A stretch of 64,000 bases of DNA from Methanobacterium sp. (GTDB lineage: Archaea > Methanobacteriota > Methanobacteria > Methanobacteriales > Methanobacteriaceae), in the NCBI GenBank assembly GCA_018263005.1, contig JADFDH010000001.1:248001-312000 (forward strand), written 5' to 3'. The position numbers and the translations under genes are program-made. Shown piece by piece: positions 47,153-56,262 of the stretch; the first letter of the stretch is position 1, and every line of letters starts with the position of its first letter. The notes beneath the pieces were generated by a model that was not told where the DNA came from, searched no databases, and saw only the letters and a list, made by a program, of their open reading frames with translations.

Positions 47153-48178
47153 TTGAAGGTTTGGATTGATATTGTTAATGCTCCTCATGTTTGGTTTTTT
47201 AAAAATATTATAAAATATTTGGAAGGTGAAGGTGAGGAAGTATTCATCACCGCTCGGAAGTATGGGGATGTGCTTCAGTTATTGGATCTGTTCGGCATAC
47301 CACACACCACAGTGGGAAGTCATGGAGCCACCCTAGAACAAAAACTTTTAAGGAGCACGGAAAGGGTATACAACCTTTCGAAGATTATAGAAAAAGAGAA
47401 ACCAGATGTAGCAGTTTCTAAACATTCCATTGAACTTCCCAGAGTTTCTTACGGACTAAAAATTCCCAGCGTTTATGTACTGGACAATGAGCATGCAATA
47501 GCAGCCAATAAACTTACATTACCCCTTTGTAATAAGATAATCATACCCGAGGCTATGGATGTATGGGATATTCTTAAAACAGGTGCAGATCCAAATGTAT
47601 TAACTCGTTATAACGGTACATCAGAGGTAATCCACTTTGAAGATTTTAATTATAATCCGCAAATATTCCAGGATTTAAATATTGATTTGAAGAAAAATAA
47701 AACCATATTAATGAGACCGGAGCCGGCTCTTGCATCTTATTTAGATGCAGATTGTCGAAAGTCAGTTTTATCTCCGATAGTGGATCAATTGGAAGATTAT
47801 GCTAATATACTAGTCATTCCCCGTTTCAAAGAGCAAGAGGATATATTTGCAGATAAAGAGAACGTCACCATCATCAAACCCCCTGTGGATACGTTTAGTT
47901 TAATTAAAAAATGTAACTTGGTGATAGGTGCGGGAGGCACCATGAACCGTGAAGCTGCTCTTTTAGGAACTCCTGTTATATCATGTTATCCCGGGAATCA
48001 ACTGGCTGTTGATGGTTATTACATAAAAAAAGGATTAATGAAACGATCAACTAATGTGGATGAGATTTTAGACTTGGCATTAGAACTTATGATGAACGAT
48101 GCAGATCAAAAACAGATAAAAACTGATAATCTTCTCCAGATAATGGTAGAGAATATTTATGGAATGCTAGAAGAATGA
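47153..48178 (+). CDS. DUF354 family protein, GT-B-like
   Basis: A 341-residue protein of the DUF354 (COG1817) family of archaea. The N-terminal MKVWIDIVNAPHVWFFK and the late GAGGTMNREAALLGTPVISCYPGNQ resemble GT-B-type glycosyltransferases such as UDP-GlcNAc 2-epimerase, where the latter segment binds nucleotide sugar. Substrate unknown; a role in surface glycans is an inference. The TTG start at 47153 follows GGTGAT. It may be co-transcribed with hypB, 61 bases upstream. Confidence 0.88.
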   Translation: MKVWIDIVNAPHVWFFKNIIKYLEGEGEEVFITARKYGDVLQLLDLFGIPHTTVGSHGATLEQKLLRSTERVYNLSKIIEKEKPDVAVSKHSIELPRVSYGLKIPSVYVLDNEHAIAANKLTLPLCNKIIIPEAMDVWDILKTGADPNVLTRYNGTSEVIHFEDFNYNPQIFQDLNIDLKKNKTILMRPEPALASYLDADCRKSVLSPIVDQLEDYANILVIPRFKEQEDIFADKENVTIIKPPVDTFSLIKKCNLVIGAGGTMNREAALLGTPVISCYPGNQLAVDGYYIKKGLMKRSTNVDEILDLALELMMNDADQKQIKTDNLLQIMVENIYGMLEE

Positions 48179-48233
48179 ATTTTTACTTATTTTGATATAA
48201 TCAGGATAAAATTAGTTTTAAACATACTTAATA

Positions 48234-48311
<78 letters not shown>

Positions 48312-48333
48312 TATAGAAGATTAAACACAATTG

Positions 48334-48343
48334 TATTTAAAGT
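48334..48343 (-). promoter_or_regulatory. TATA box of tRNA-Ala
   Basis: Minus-strand ACTTTAAATA centred about 28 bases before the tRNA-Ala 5' end. It overlaps the leader of the acetyltransferase gene on the opposite strand. Confidence 0.45.
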
Positions 48344-48363
48344 TAATGCCAATTGGTGAATAC

Positions 48364-48858
48364 ATGGATCAATATCTAATAAGAAATGTCAAAGAGGAAG
48401 ATTTCTTGATCATATCTGAAATTGCAACTAACTGTGAACCTATGGCCACGGAAAGAAATTCTATTTATCATCTATTTACTAAATTCTTCAGTAATACATC
48501 TTTGATCAGTGAAAAAGAGGGTGAATATATCTTGGGATTTTTATTAGGCTTCCAATCCCAGAAAAATCCCAAGGATGCATATATCCATCTACTATGTGTT
48601 ATGCCACAATTTAGAAATCAGGGCCTGGCCAAGTCATTGGTAGAGAAATTTATAGGGATCATGTCACAAAAGGGCTGTAATAATGTTTATCTAATAACCA
48701 GCCCGAAAAATAAGAGGGCCATTAATTTTTACCGTCGAATGGGATTTGAAGTGGATAAAAAAGGGAAAGAGATAATAATCGATGGGATAAGTACCATTGA
48801 AGACTATAATGGGCCGGGGGAACATAAAGTTATTTTTAGTAAATCCTTATCCAATTGA
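48364..48858 (+). CDS. GNAT family acetyltransferase
   Basis: A 164-residue acetyltransferase. Motif A with the acetyl-CoA loop is VMPQFRNQGLAKSLVEKF, and the later INFYRRMGFEVDKKG is motif B. The N-terminal YLIRNVKEEDFLIISE is typical of the family. I chose ATG at 48364, preceded by GGTGA at four bases; an upstream TTG at 48331 would read from inside the tRNA promoter region. Substrate unknown. Confidence 0.9.
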   Translation: MDQYLIRNVKEEDFLIISEIATNCEPMATERNSIYHLFTKFFSNTSLISEKEGEYILGFLLGFQSQKNPKDAYIHLLCVMPQFRNQGLAKSLVEKFIGIMSQKGCNNVYLITSPKNKRAINFYRRMGFEVDKKGKEIIIDGISTIEDYNGPGEHKVIFSKSLSN

Positions 48859-48979
48859 GATATACATTTATATATGGATTTTTAGAAAGCTTTAAAGATA
48901 AAAAAAATAGCATATAAAATAAGTATTAAATTCAGGAAATTAGATAGAAATTAAATTATTTTATATTTAGGAGTCATCA

Positions 48980-50062
48980 ATGCCATTAATCGCTCAAAAT
49001 CATTTTCAACTAATAATTGAATTCGGGTTATTGTTACTGTTTGGAGTTAGCTTCTTAATTAACATAGTTCCCATATCATTAAGTGCTGTGTTACTTGGGG
49101 GCTTAATAATAAGTGTAGGGATGATGATGGTATTTGGATTCGATGCATTCTCCCTATTAATGCCCACATTAGGTGTTAGTGAGTTTACCCATCCATTTGG
49201 ACCTATTGCCTTACTGGGAGTTGCCACTTCAATGGCAGCAATCTATGTAATGGATGATGTAGGAATTAACACCCGGAGCCTGAAAAGTTTCTTACTGATT
49301 GTCATAGTAATGATAACTTTAGCTGGAGGAATGATCCATAGGGATTTCCTTCTTATGTGGATTGTGGGTCTCTTTGTTGGATTCTTCATTCTATCTAAAT
49401 CTTTCCGAAGAAAATCAGTACTAACCGTTAGAAGGTCCATTATTGTAATAATTTTAGTGCTTATCAGTTTTGGATTTATGGAAGTTCTATCTCGAATATT
49501 AAGCATGCCTATTATCAGTCCTATCTCCAGGATAGAGAGAATGCTTGAAAATTCCTTACCCAGCATATCTATGGTGGTGAAGAACACCTATCTCATTGGT
49601 CACAACCCCGCATCTTCCTTCTGGGGAGCAGAATCATCAGGATTTGCAGATGGATATGTGTCACTACCATTAACTTTAATTACCACATTTGGACTGTCTT
49701 TACCGGTATTTTATGGTATTCTAGTTAATCAAAAAGATGTTATAGACTATTTTGCCCCTGGAATTTTTGGTTTCGGCTATGACTTTGGATATCTTACACT
49801 TTTCTTCATAATGTTATGGGTATTGGCTGTGATCATAATAGGACTGAAAATACTTCAAATATACAAGGAGAAAAGAGAGAAAGGTAATAAAACATTATTG
49901 GGAAGGGAGGCTCTTCTAATAGGATCGTTAACCGCATTTATTGGCCAGGCATGGGTTGGATTTTTCATTATAAACAGAGATATAAATGGAGCTGCAATGG
50001 TTACCTTTCTATTCTTAAGTGCCATGGTTTTAGGTCATGCTTTGATAATTAAAAAATCTTAG
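48980..50062 (+). CDS. Polytopic membrane protein of unknown function
   Basis: A 360-residue protein with roughly nine to ten hydrophobic helices and one larger loop (about residues 180-240, with YLIGHNPASSFWGAESSGFADGY). It is not a recognised transporter or enzyme family. It lies 22 bases before a DUF1890 gene, which abuts a DUF1894 gene, so the three form a probable operon. The ATG follows AGGAGTC. The motif-free character suggests a methanogen-specific membrane component. Confidence 0.85.
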   Translation: MPLIAQNHFQLIIEFGLLLLFGVSFLINIVPISLSAVLLGGLIISVGMMMVFGFDAFSLLMPTLGVSEFTHPFGPIALLGVATSMAAIYVMDDVGINTRSLKSFLLIVIVMITLAGGMIHRDFLLMWIVGLFVGFFILSKSFRRKSVLTVRRSIIVIILVLISFGFMEVLSRILSMPIISPISRIERMLENSLPSISMVVKNTYLIGHNPASSFWGAESSGFADGYVSLPLTLITTFGLSLPVFYGILVNQKDVIDYFAPGIFGFGYDFGYLTLFFIMLWVLAVIIIGLKILQIYKEKREKGNKTLLGREALLIGSLTAFIGQAWVGFFIINRDINGAAMVTFLFLSAMVLGHALIIKKS

Positions 50063-50084
50063 GAAGGAATATGGAGGGATTTTC

Positions 50085-50546
50085 ATGAAAAGGGCCTTAA
50101 TATTATTAGGATGTCCAGAAGCACCATCACAAACTCCTATGGCGGTGTATGCTGTATATAAACTCACTAAGATGGGTTATGAAGTTACTGTTGCCAGTAC
50201 ACCTTCAGCTATGAAGCTTTTAGAGGTTTCAGACCCGGAGGGATATTATGTTTCTAATAAGGTGGATATTGAATCATGTTTGTCGAAATTAGACGAAGAA
50301 TCCTACGATTTATTGGTTGGTTTTGTGCATAAGGATGCTGCTGTTTCTTATTTTGTAACTTTTTATCATATTTTAAATGTGAAATCCCTGGCAGTTGTAT
50401 TTGAAAGGGATTCAGATATAATGGAAAATTTAGCCAAGGATATAATGGAAAGCACAGATGCAAATGTAGTATCTGCCCGTGCATATCATAATCCCACCCC
50501 TATTAGAGTTAAATTCGACCGGGCAATTAAACATCTGGAGGAATAA
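50085..50546 (+). CDS. DUF1890 family protein
   Basis: A 153-residue methanogen protein matching DUF1890. It starts KRALILLGCPEAPSQTPMAVY, with a Rossmann-like glycine/proline turn and a Cys, and has a central FVHKDAAVSYFVTFYHI segment. Function unknown. It is followed two bases later by the DUF1894 gene and preceded by the membrane protein gene. Confidence 0.9.
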   Translation: MKRALILLGCPEAPSQTPMAVYAVYKLTKMGYEVTVASTPSAMKLLEVSDPEGYYVSNKVDIESCLSKLDEESYDLLVGFVHKDAAVSYFVTFYHILNVKSLAVVFERDSDIMENLAKDIMESTDANVVSARAYHNPTPIRVKFDRAIKHLEE

Positions 50547-50548
50547 AA

Positions 50549-50854
50549 ATGTCATTTTGTCTTGAAACATACTTACATGAATCAGAGAATTACCAGATAC
50601 TCATCTCCAGAGCAGGATTCAAAGAATGTAAAAAACTGATTATAGACCATTCTCCCGAGGTTATCTACGTAAAAGCCGGGGAGAAAATATTAGGTGTAAG
50701 AATTATAGGTATCCCTCCAATTGCCATAGGCATCAATGAGGAGGAGGGTACAGTAACCTTACCCTATACTAAACCATGCTATGGAACCGCAGTAGTGGAA
50801 CTCCCTTTAGATAAAAATGAACTAGAAAGTATTAGATCCTTAAACACGAAATGA
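50549..50854 (+). CDS. DUF1894 family protein
   Basis: A 101-residue protein matching DUF1894 of methanogens: MSFCLETYLHESENYQILI near the start and an IIGIPPIAIGINEEEGTV core. It has three Cys residues (C4, C27 and one near residue 80 in TKPCYGT). Function unknown. GGAGG, within the end of the DUF1890 gene, precedes its ATG, so the two are translationally coupled. Confidence 0.9.
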   Translation: MSFCLETYLHESENYQILISRAGFKECKKLIIDHSPEVIYVKAGEKILGVRIIGIPPIAIGINEEEGTVTLPYTKPCYGTAVVELPLDKNELESIRSLNTK

Positions 50855-50877
50855 GGACCAATTGGGTTTCCATAATA

Positions 50878-51061
50878 AATTAATTCTAATTAAATTACTA
50901 TTAATGAATAATTCTTATTTAATTAGATTGTAAATGAATATTTCAAATTAAATTACATAAAATATGAATAATTCTAATTATTACAAAGTATAAGAATAAT
51001 TCAAATTAAATTATTAGTATGAATAATTCTTATCAATAACATAGAATTAGATGAATGATTT
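50878..51061 (+). repeat. Array of GAATAATTC palindromes, about 30-bp period
   Basis: GAATAATTC or close variants occur at 50906, 50936, 50966, 50994, 51021 and 51053, with spacings of 30, 30, 28, 27 and 32 bases. Four are exact (50906, 50966, 50994, 51021) and two differ by one or two bases. A half-match (AATTAATTC) lies near 50878. The flanks, often a TAATTAAATTA-like segment, are also partly conserved, so this is a degenerate tandem repeat. The array ends 47 bases before the metE start codon. Confidence 0.75.
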
Positions 51062-51107
51062 TCATTAAAAGATATCATAAAATTAAGTTTTAAATCGGTG
51101 ATAAAAC

Positions 51108-52085
51108 ATGTTAACCACCGTGGTGGGAAGTTATCCGGCTAAAATGCAAAAACCAGAGTCTATTAAAGAAAAATTAAGAGCAACTTTAGGTAGCTATGAT
51201 TCTTTCCAACCAGCAATGGAGCAAGCTGTAAAAGACCAGGTAAACGCCGGTATTGACCTGATCTCCGATGGCCAGGTAAGAGGAAACATGCTGGAAATAT
51301 TCGCAGGTTCTATCCCGGGAATGTACGTGGAGGATAATAAACCTTTTATCAATGGCAAAATAACTCCCCTATCTCATTCTATATGTGTAAATGATATAAA
51401 AAGAGCATTAGCCACTGCTAAAAAGATTTCATCAAAATTTAAAACAGATTTAACTTTATTTGACGGGGATGTTTTTCAGGAAAATTTTAAGGGTATTAAA
51501 GGGATCATAACCGGACCAACCACCCTTACACTATCCAGTATGATAGAAGGATTCTATGATAAAGACAAAAAGGAAGAAGTAGTCATAGATCTTGCATGGG
51601 TGCTTAAAAAAGAGGCGGAATATCTTGATAATGCAGGTGTTGCGGTTATACAAATCGATGAGCCATTTCTTTCCACGGGAATGGCAGATTTGAAAGTGGC
51701 TCGCAAAGCTGTGGAGATAATATCCAAAAATCTAACAGTACCCCTGGCTATGCATGTCTGTGGAGATTTAAATGAGATATGGGGGGAACTTTTAAGGTTC
51801 AAAGTTGATATATTAGATGGTGAATTCGCTGGACAATCAAAAAACCTGCAGATACTAGAAAACACCAATTTAAGGGGTAAAAAAATAGGACTAGGTTGTG
51901 TGGATAACAAAACCGATATTGTGGAAAGCAAAGAACAAGTGGCAGAAATTTTAAATAAAGGTATAGAAAGCGTTGGTAAGGATAATATAATAGCTGATCC
52001 TGATTGTGGAATGCGAATGCGTACCCGGGAGGCGGCTTTTTCTAAATTAAAAGTCATGGTGGAGACGGTAAAATGGCTCTCTTGA
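51108..52085 (+). CDS. metE: Archaeal methionine synthase (MetE C-terminal type)
   Basis: A zinc enzyme that methylates homocysteine, using methylcobalamin rather than methyltetrahydrofolate in methanogens. The 325 residues correspond to the catalytic C-terminal half of bacterial MetE. Zinc ligands: His and Cys in LAMHVCGD and the last Cys in ADPDCGMRMR. A TTVVGSYPAK start motif and GITGPTTLTL-like IITGPTTLTLS are present. GGTGAT lies five bases before the ATG. thyA overlaps its end by 13 bases. Confidence 0.94.
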   Translation: MLTTVVGSYPAKMQKPESIKEKLRATLGSYDSFQPAMEQAVKDQVNAGIDLISDGQVRGNMLEIFAGSIPGMYVEDNKPFINGKITPLSHSICVNDIKRALATAKKISSKFKTDLTLFDGDVFQENFKGIKGIITGPTTLTLSSMIEGFYDKDKKEEVVIDLAWVLKKEAEYLDNAGVAVIQIDEPFLSTGMADLKVARKAVEIISKNLTVPLAMHVCGDLNEIWGELLRFKVDILDGEFAGQSKNLQILENTNLRGKKIGLGCVDNKTDIVESKEQVAEILNKGIESVGKDNIIADPDCGMRMRTREAAFSKLKVMVETVKWLS

Positions 52086-52738
52086 TAGAAGCAGATGAGA
52101 TAGCAGACGGATGGGAAACATTAGTTAGAAAAATCATGGAAGAAGGAAAGGAAATAAAGGATGAGAGAGGTTCCCTGACCAAGGAACTCTTAAACATCAT
52201 GGTGAATATAAAAAATCCACTGGGAAAAAATCTATCTGATTACTATCTGAGTAACATAGCCAGAATCAAAAATATCAGGGTGCCCGAAGGATATTTCTGG
52301 AGTGGGGAGAAACTTGAGATATACTCCCAACAATTTTTAAGTAAAGATCTGCAAGGATTTATATATACCTACGGAAACAGGCTGCGAAAACATTTCCAGG
52401 ACATAGATCAGATACAGGAAGCAATTAACCGACTTAAAAATTGTGAAGAATCACGAAGAGCAATCTCTATAACCTGGGATCCGGTAATGGATACTAAAAA
52501 CGATGAAGTGCCCTGTATGATGTTAGTTGATTTAAAAATAAGGGATGAAAAACTAAACATTACAGGATTATGGCGTTCACACGATATATACGGAGCATGG
52601 TTCCCTAACGCAGTGGGTTTAGCCAATTTAGCACAATACGCTGCAGGAGAATTAGGTGTGCAGGTAGGTACGCTGACCATACACTCTATAAGCGCACATA
52701 TATATGAAGTTAATTTTGATGAAGCCCATGAAGTATAA
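52073..52738 (+). CDS. thyA: Archaeal thymidylate synthase (ThyA-type)
   Basis: Methylates dUMP using a reduced pterin as carbon donor. The 221 residues are shorter than bacterial ThyA, as is usual for methanogens. The catalytic Cys is in NDEVPCMML, and the substrate-binding Arg/Asp/Asn in WRSHDIYGAWFPNAV. The gene overlaps metE by 13 bases, so both C1-transfer enzymes are likely translated from one message. A terminator hairpin follows. Confidence 0.93.
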   Translation: MALLIEADEIADGWETLVRKIMEEGKEIKDERGSLTKELLNIMVNIKNPLGKNLSDYYLSNIARIKNIRVPEGYFWSGEKLEIYSQQFLSKDLQGFIYTYGNRLRKHFQDIDQIQEAINRLKNCEESRRAISITWDPVMDTKNDEVPCMMLVDLKIRDEKLNITGLWRSHDIYGAWFPNAVGLANLAQYAAGELGVQVGTLTIHSISAHIYEVNFDEAHEV

Positions 52739-52760
52739 TTAATTAGATTAACTTATCGGG

Positions 52761-52811
52761 TACTAAAATTATTTAGTAATTTATTTCTTTTACACTCTTT
52801 TTTTTACTCTA
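52761..52811 (+). terminator. Terminator after thyA
   Basis: TACTAAA (52761-52767) and TTTAGTA (52772-52778) form a 7-bp stem with a 4-base loop, followed by T-rich tracts including nine T residues. Confidence 0.55.
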
Positions 52812-52904
52812 AAATAAAAAACCTTAAAAATAGTGGGGATATTAAAAAGAATTAAACAACTTATCTAAAATGAATTGGATTTTAAACTTTATGAGGTAAA
52901 AAAC

Positions 52905-53867
52905 ATGGTAAGCGTCAATTTAGAAGCAAAAAAAACCGTCGATTTAATGATTCAAAATGCAGATGAACTTAACCTGGCAGTTGATGTACTTAGCAATGGA
53001 TCAACAGTTATCGATGCAGGTGTGAATGTAAAGGGGAGTTTTAAAGCAGGAGAACTGTACACTAAAGTTTGTTTAGGTGGGATGGCAGATGTTGGAATAT
53101 CCATACCTGGAGATCTTTCAGAAAAATTCGCTCTACCCTCAGTGAAGATTAAAACAGATTTCCCAGCAATATCCACCTTAGGATCCCAGAAAGCTGGCTG
53201 GTCTGTTAGTGTGGGTGATTTCTTTGCATTAGGATCAGGCCCTGCTCGTGCTCTGGCATTGAAACCAGCTGAAACCTATGAAGAGATCAACTATAAAGAT
53301 GACGCAGATATAGCCATACTCACTCTTGAAGCAGACCAGTTACCTGGAACCGATGTAACTGAAGCGATAGCCAGTGAATGTTCAGTTTCTGCAGAAGATG
53401 TCTATTTATTAGTAGCTCCAACATCCTCTTTGGTGGGTTCTATACAGATATCCGGACGGGTTGTGGAAAACGGTACCTATAAAATGCTGGAATTCCTCCA
53501 CTTCGATGTGAATAAGGTTAAACATGCAGCAGGAATCGCGCCAATAGCACCGGTTGACCCAGACGGACTTAAAGCAATGGGTAAAACCAATGACGCAGTA
53601 CTCTTCGGTGGAAGAACCTATTACTATGTCGAATCAGAAGAGGGAGATGATTTAAAATCTGTTGCCGAGAAATTACCTTCATCAGCATCAGATGGATATG
53701 GAAAACCATTCTTCGACGTGTTCAAGGAAGCCGAATTCGACTTCTACAAAATAGATAAAGGCATGTTCGCCCCAGCAGAAGTGGTTATAAATGACCTGCG
53801 CACTGGAGAGATATTCAAAACAGGATATATTAATAATGAACTCCTGATGAAGTCCTTTGGGTTATAA
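52905..53867 (+). CDS. mch: Methenyltetrahydromethanopterin cyclohydrolase
   Basis: Interconverts methenyl- and formyl-tetrahydromethanopterin, a central step of methanogenesis from CO2. The 320 residues match the normal length and start MVSVNLEAKKTVDLM. The family core is visible in VCLGGMADVGIS, SVGDFFALGSGPARAL and IAPIAPVDPDGLKAMGKTNDA. I chose ATG at 52905, seven bases after GAGGT; the in-frame upstream TTG lacks such a site. It has its own leader after the thyA terminator. Confidence 0.97.
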   Translation: MVSVNLEAKKTVDLMIQNADELNLAVDVLSNGSTVIDAGVNVKGSFKAGELYTKVCLGGMADVGISIPGDLSEKFALPSVKIKTDFPAISTLGSQKAGWSVSVGDFFALGSGPARALALKPAETYEEINYKDDADIAILTLEADQLPGTDVTEAIASECSVSAEDVYLLVAPTSSLVGSIQISGRVVENGTYKMLEFLHFDVNKVKHAAGIAPIAPVDPDGLKAMGKTNDAVLFGGRTYYYVESEEGDDLKSVAEKLPSSASDGYGKPFFDVFKEAEFDFYKIDKGMFAPAEVVINDLRTGEIFKTGYINNELLMKSFGL

Positions 53868-53920
53868 ATCAACCTTTTTTTTATTTTAAATTCCTTTTAC
53901 TATTTTTTTAAAATAATTAT

Positions 53921-54115
53921 AAACAGTTCTTAACTTAAAATATTATTTGAAGCGACTTTTAGATAGAAAGCGACTTTTAAAAGTATAATAACATTATAAA
54001 CAGCTTTTTAGTAATTGAAATATTACTGGATGCAACTTTAAAAAGTATAATAAGATTATGAGCAGCTTTAAAAGTGAAATATTACTGGATGGAATCCTAA
54101 AAAATAAAATTAAGG
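53921..54115 (+). repeat. Degenerate direct repeats downstream of mch
   Basis: Three diverged copies begin AAACAGTTCT (53921), AAACAGCTTT (53998) and GAGCAGCTTT (54060). Shared blocks are GCGACTTT or CAACTTT, AAAAGTATAATAA and GAAATATTACTGGAT. The period is 62-77 bases. The region lies between the convergent mch and lipoprotein genes and has no coding frame. Confidence 0.6.
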
Positions 54116-54121
54116 GAAATA

Positions 54122-54838
54122 TTAACCAGTTATCTGTTTAACATTTCCTGCGCCGTTTATTTGCTTGGTGATCTGAGGGTTTCCTATGTAGGATATGTCT
54201 CCTGCGCCGTTGATTATCACGTTGAGCAGATCAGATACTCGGAGAACTGTACTTCCCCCACCGTCAATGTTTATAGTGGCAATTTTACTGGTCAGATTAT
54301 TAGCACTGTAATTACCTGCTCCGAAGATTTTTATGGTCTGATTATTCGCATTCCCTGCTAAATTAAGCTTACCCGCTCCATTGATGTCGATTATTAGTGT
54401 GTTTACTTTTAAATCGGTTATTGTTCCCTGGCTTGCTCCGTTGATTTTTATGGTTAAGTTGTTGGTGTTCAAGCTATTGGACTGGATCTGTCCTGCGCCA
54501 TCTATGGTTATGGAGTTCAGATCTTTAACGGTTAAGTAATATTTAATGGGTTTGGTTGGGATGGGTGCATTATTCTGTAAGTATATGTTCAACTGGTTGT
54601 TGCTAACGTTGGTGTTTATATTGGGTTGAATATTATCTTCAGCCTCCACAACTAAACTCTCATTGTTACCCTGGGTTATTATAATGGTGCCTGTACCATT
54701 TAATGCTACCTGATTTAGGCTGCTGATGTTCTTGGTCTGGTTAACAACGTTTCCAGATCCAGAACCCTGCGATCCTATACATCCTGAGATAGCTATAATT
54801 CCGCAAATTAAAAATACCATCAGAAAATATTTTTTCAT
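54122..54838 (-). CDS. Lipoprotein with GIN/DUF2807 domain
   Basis: A secreted lipoprotein of 238 residues. The signal peptide ends in a lipobox (IISG-C type, ...AISGC near residue 20). The mature part is an Asn/Ser/Gly-rich beta-solenoid of the GIN (DUF2807) type, with repeated G-A-G-x-I/V units (INGAGDI, INGASQG, FGAGNYS). GGGGGA precedes the start. Adhesion or cell-surface function is inferred from family. Confidence 0.9.
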   Translation of the reverse strand: MKKYFLMVFLICGIIAISGCIGSQGSGSGNVVNQTKNISSLNQVALNGTGTIIITQGNNESLVVEAEDNIQPNINTNVSNNQLNIYLQNNAPIPTKPIKYYLTVKDLNSITIDGAGQIQSNSLNTNNLTIKINGASQGTITDLKVNTLIIDINGAGKLNLAGNANNQTIKIFGAGNYSANNLTSKIATINIDGGGSTVLRVSDLLNVIINGAGDISYIGNPQITKQINGAGNVKQITG

Positions 54839-55074
54839 TCATTGATTCCCCCTTTTAAATGATAGGATTTATATTATTCTGTTTAAAGTCCAATAAATAA
54901 AAAATTTATCTATTAATGACCCATATACATGTTAAGCAATGAAAACAAATAAATGATCAAAATAAAATGAGTGATTAAAAAAAAATCAGTTTATAAAATT
55001 AATTAGTTTATAAAATTAAAAATTTAGTTATTAAAAATATTTTCAATTAAAAAAAATCAGGTTAGGGGTTTATT

Positions 55075-55533
55075 ATGAAGATTGGAATTTGTGATACTAC
55101 TTTCGCACGTCATGATATGGCATCTGCAGCTATAAATGAGTTAAAACAGCATGTAGGAAATATTAAAATAATCAGACAAACCGTTCCGGGTGTCAAAGAC
55201 CTTCCTGTTGCATGTAAAAAGCTGATTGAAGAGGAAGGATGTGATGTGGTCATGGCCCTGGGAATGCCCGGTCCTGAGAAGATAGATAAAACATGCGCTC
55301 ATGAAGCATCTACCGGCCTTATACAGGCTCAGCTCATGACCAACACCCATATCCTGGAGGTTTTTGTCCATGAAGATGAAGGTGCAGATGAAAAAGAATT
55401 GAAATTCTTAGCAGATAACAGGGCAAGAGAACACGCCCAGAATTTGATAAAAATGTTCATCAAACCTGGTTCTTTACAAAAAGAAGCGGGGATGGGAATG
55501 AGAGAAGGCCATCCCGATAAAGGACCAATATAG
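55075..55533 (+). CDS. ribC: Archaeal riboflavin synthase
   Basis: Makes riboflavin from two molecules of dimethylribityllumazine; flavin is needed for F420 and FAD enzymes. The 152-residue archaeal enzyme is unrelated to bacterial RibE and similar in fold to lumazine synthase. It starts MKIGICDTTFARHDMA and contains IIRQTVPGVKDLPVACKKL and VMALGMPGPEKIDKTCAHEAS. AGGGG precedes the ATG. Confidence 0.94.
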   Translation: MKIGICDTTFARHDMASAAINELKQHVGNIKIIRQTVPGVKDLPVACKKLIEEEGCDVVMALGMPGPEKIDKTCAHEASTGLIQAQLMTNTHILEVFVHEDEGADEKELKFLADNRAREHAQNLIKMFIKPGSLQKEAGMGMREGHPDKGPI

Positions 55534-55699
55534 GCTTACTGCATTTAATTTAAGGCATATTATTCTGGATAATCTAAGGTAATAACTAAAAAATGCCCAT
55601 ATTTGATAAAAAACCCATTTTCACCATCAATTTGCCCAAATTATATAAGTCATTGAATACATAAATTAAGCTTGATAGAAATAATTAGGAGGTATTAAT

Positions 55700-56023
55700 A
55701 TGAAAGAAGACGTTTTCTATGGTAAAGGAATACATCACGCCAAAAAAGACTATCCTGACATCTATAAAGCAGTCGTCGGACTAAACGAAGCAGCTTACAC
55801 TGGTAAAGTACTTGATTATCGTACTCAGAAACTCATAGCCCTGGGAATAACCGCTGCAGCCTCTGATGATCGGGCGATGAAGAAACAGATGCAAAGTGCA
55901 ATTAAAGAATTTGGAGTATCTAAAGACGAAATAGTCGATGTATTAAGGGTGGTTCTTCTAACTTCAGGAAATCCTCCATTTACAAAAGCCATGCGCACAC
56001 TGTACGAGGTTCTTGAAGAATAA
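55700..56023 (+). CDS. AhpD/carboxymuconolactone decarboxylase-like protein without Cys
   Basis: A 107-residue helical protein of the AhpD/CMD superfamily. It starts KEDVFYGKGIHHAKKDYPDIYK, with the family helix LDYRTQKLIALGITAAAS. The CxxC usually found after this helix is missing and there is no Cys at all; the site reads SDDRAMKKQM. Thiol-disulfide function is therefore excluded and another role must be assumed. A strong AGGAGGT precedes the ATG. Confidence 0.9.
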   Translation: MKEDVFYGKGIHHAKKDYPDIYKAVVGLNEAAYTGKVLDYRTQKLIALGITAAASDDRAMKKQMQSAIKEFGVSKDEIVDVLRVVLLTSGNPPFTKAMRTLYEVLEE

Positions 56024-56230
56024 CTCTACTCATGTGTTGAAAACAAATATTTTATTTTTTTTTATATTAGTTCAGGCTATGGTATACGCCTAAAAGTGAG
56101 ATAATTAAGAAATTGTTGTATGGAAATTTTCTAGATAAGTATTTTTAATTATACCTTTTTTTACCAAACCTTTTTAAGGAATTATGATCAACATTTTGAT
56201 ACTGTTAATAAATTGAACCTACTTTTTTTT

Positions 56231-56262
56231 GGGATAATATCCCATGGATGTGGCGAAAGCTG
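56231..56262 (+). promoter_or_regulatory. Small hairpins in the L15e leader
   Basis: GGGAT-AAT-ATCCC (56231-56243) is a perfect 5-bp hairpin, followed by TGGC-GAAA-GCTG (56251-56262), a short stem closed by a GNRA-type GAAA loop. Both lie between a T-run and the L15e ribosome binding site GAGGTG. Confidence 0.35.

Noticed and set aside
50878..51061. CRISPR array upstream of metE
   Set aside because: The units are degenerate with no unique spacers of constant length between identical repeats, and no cas genes are present.
53921..54115. Insertion sequence remnant or CRISPR
   Set aside because: No transposase reading frame, terminal inverted repeats or regular spacers.
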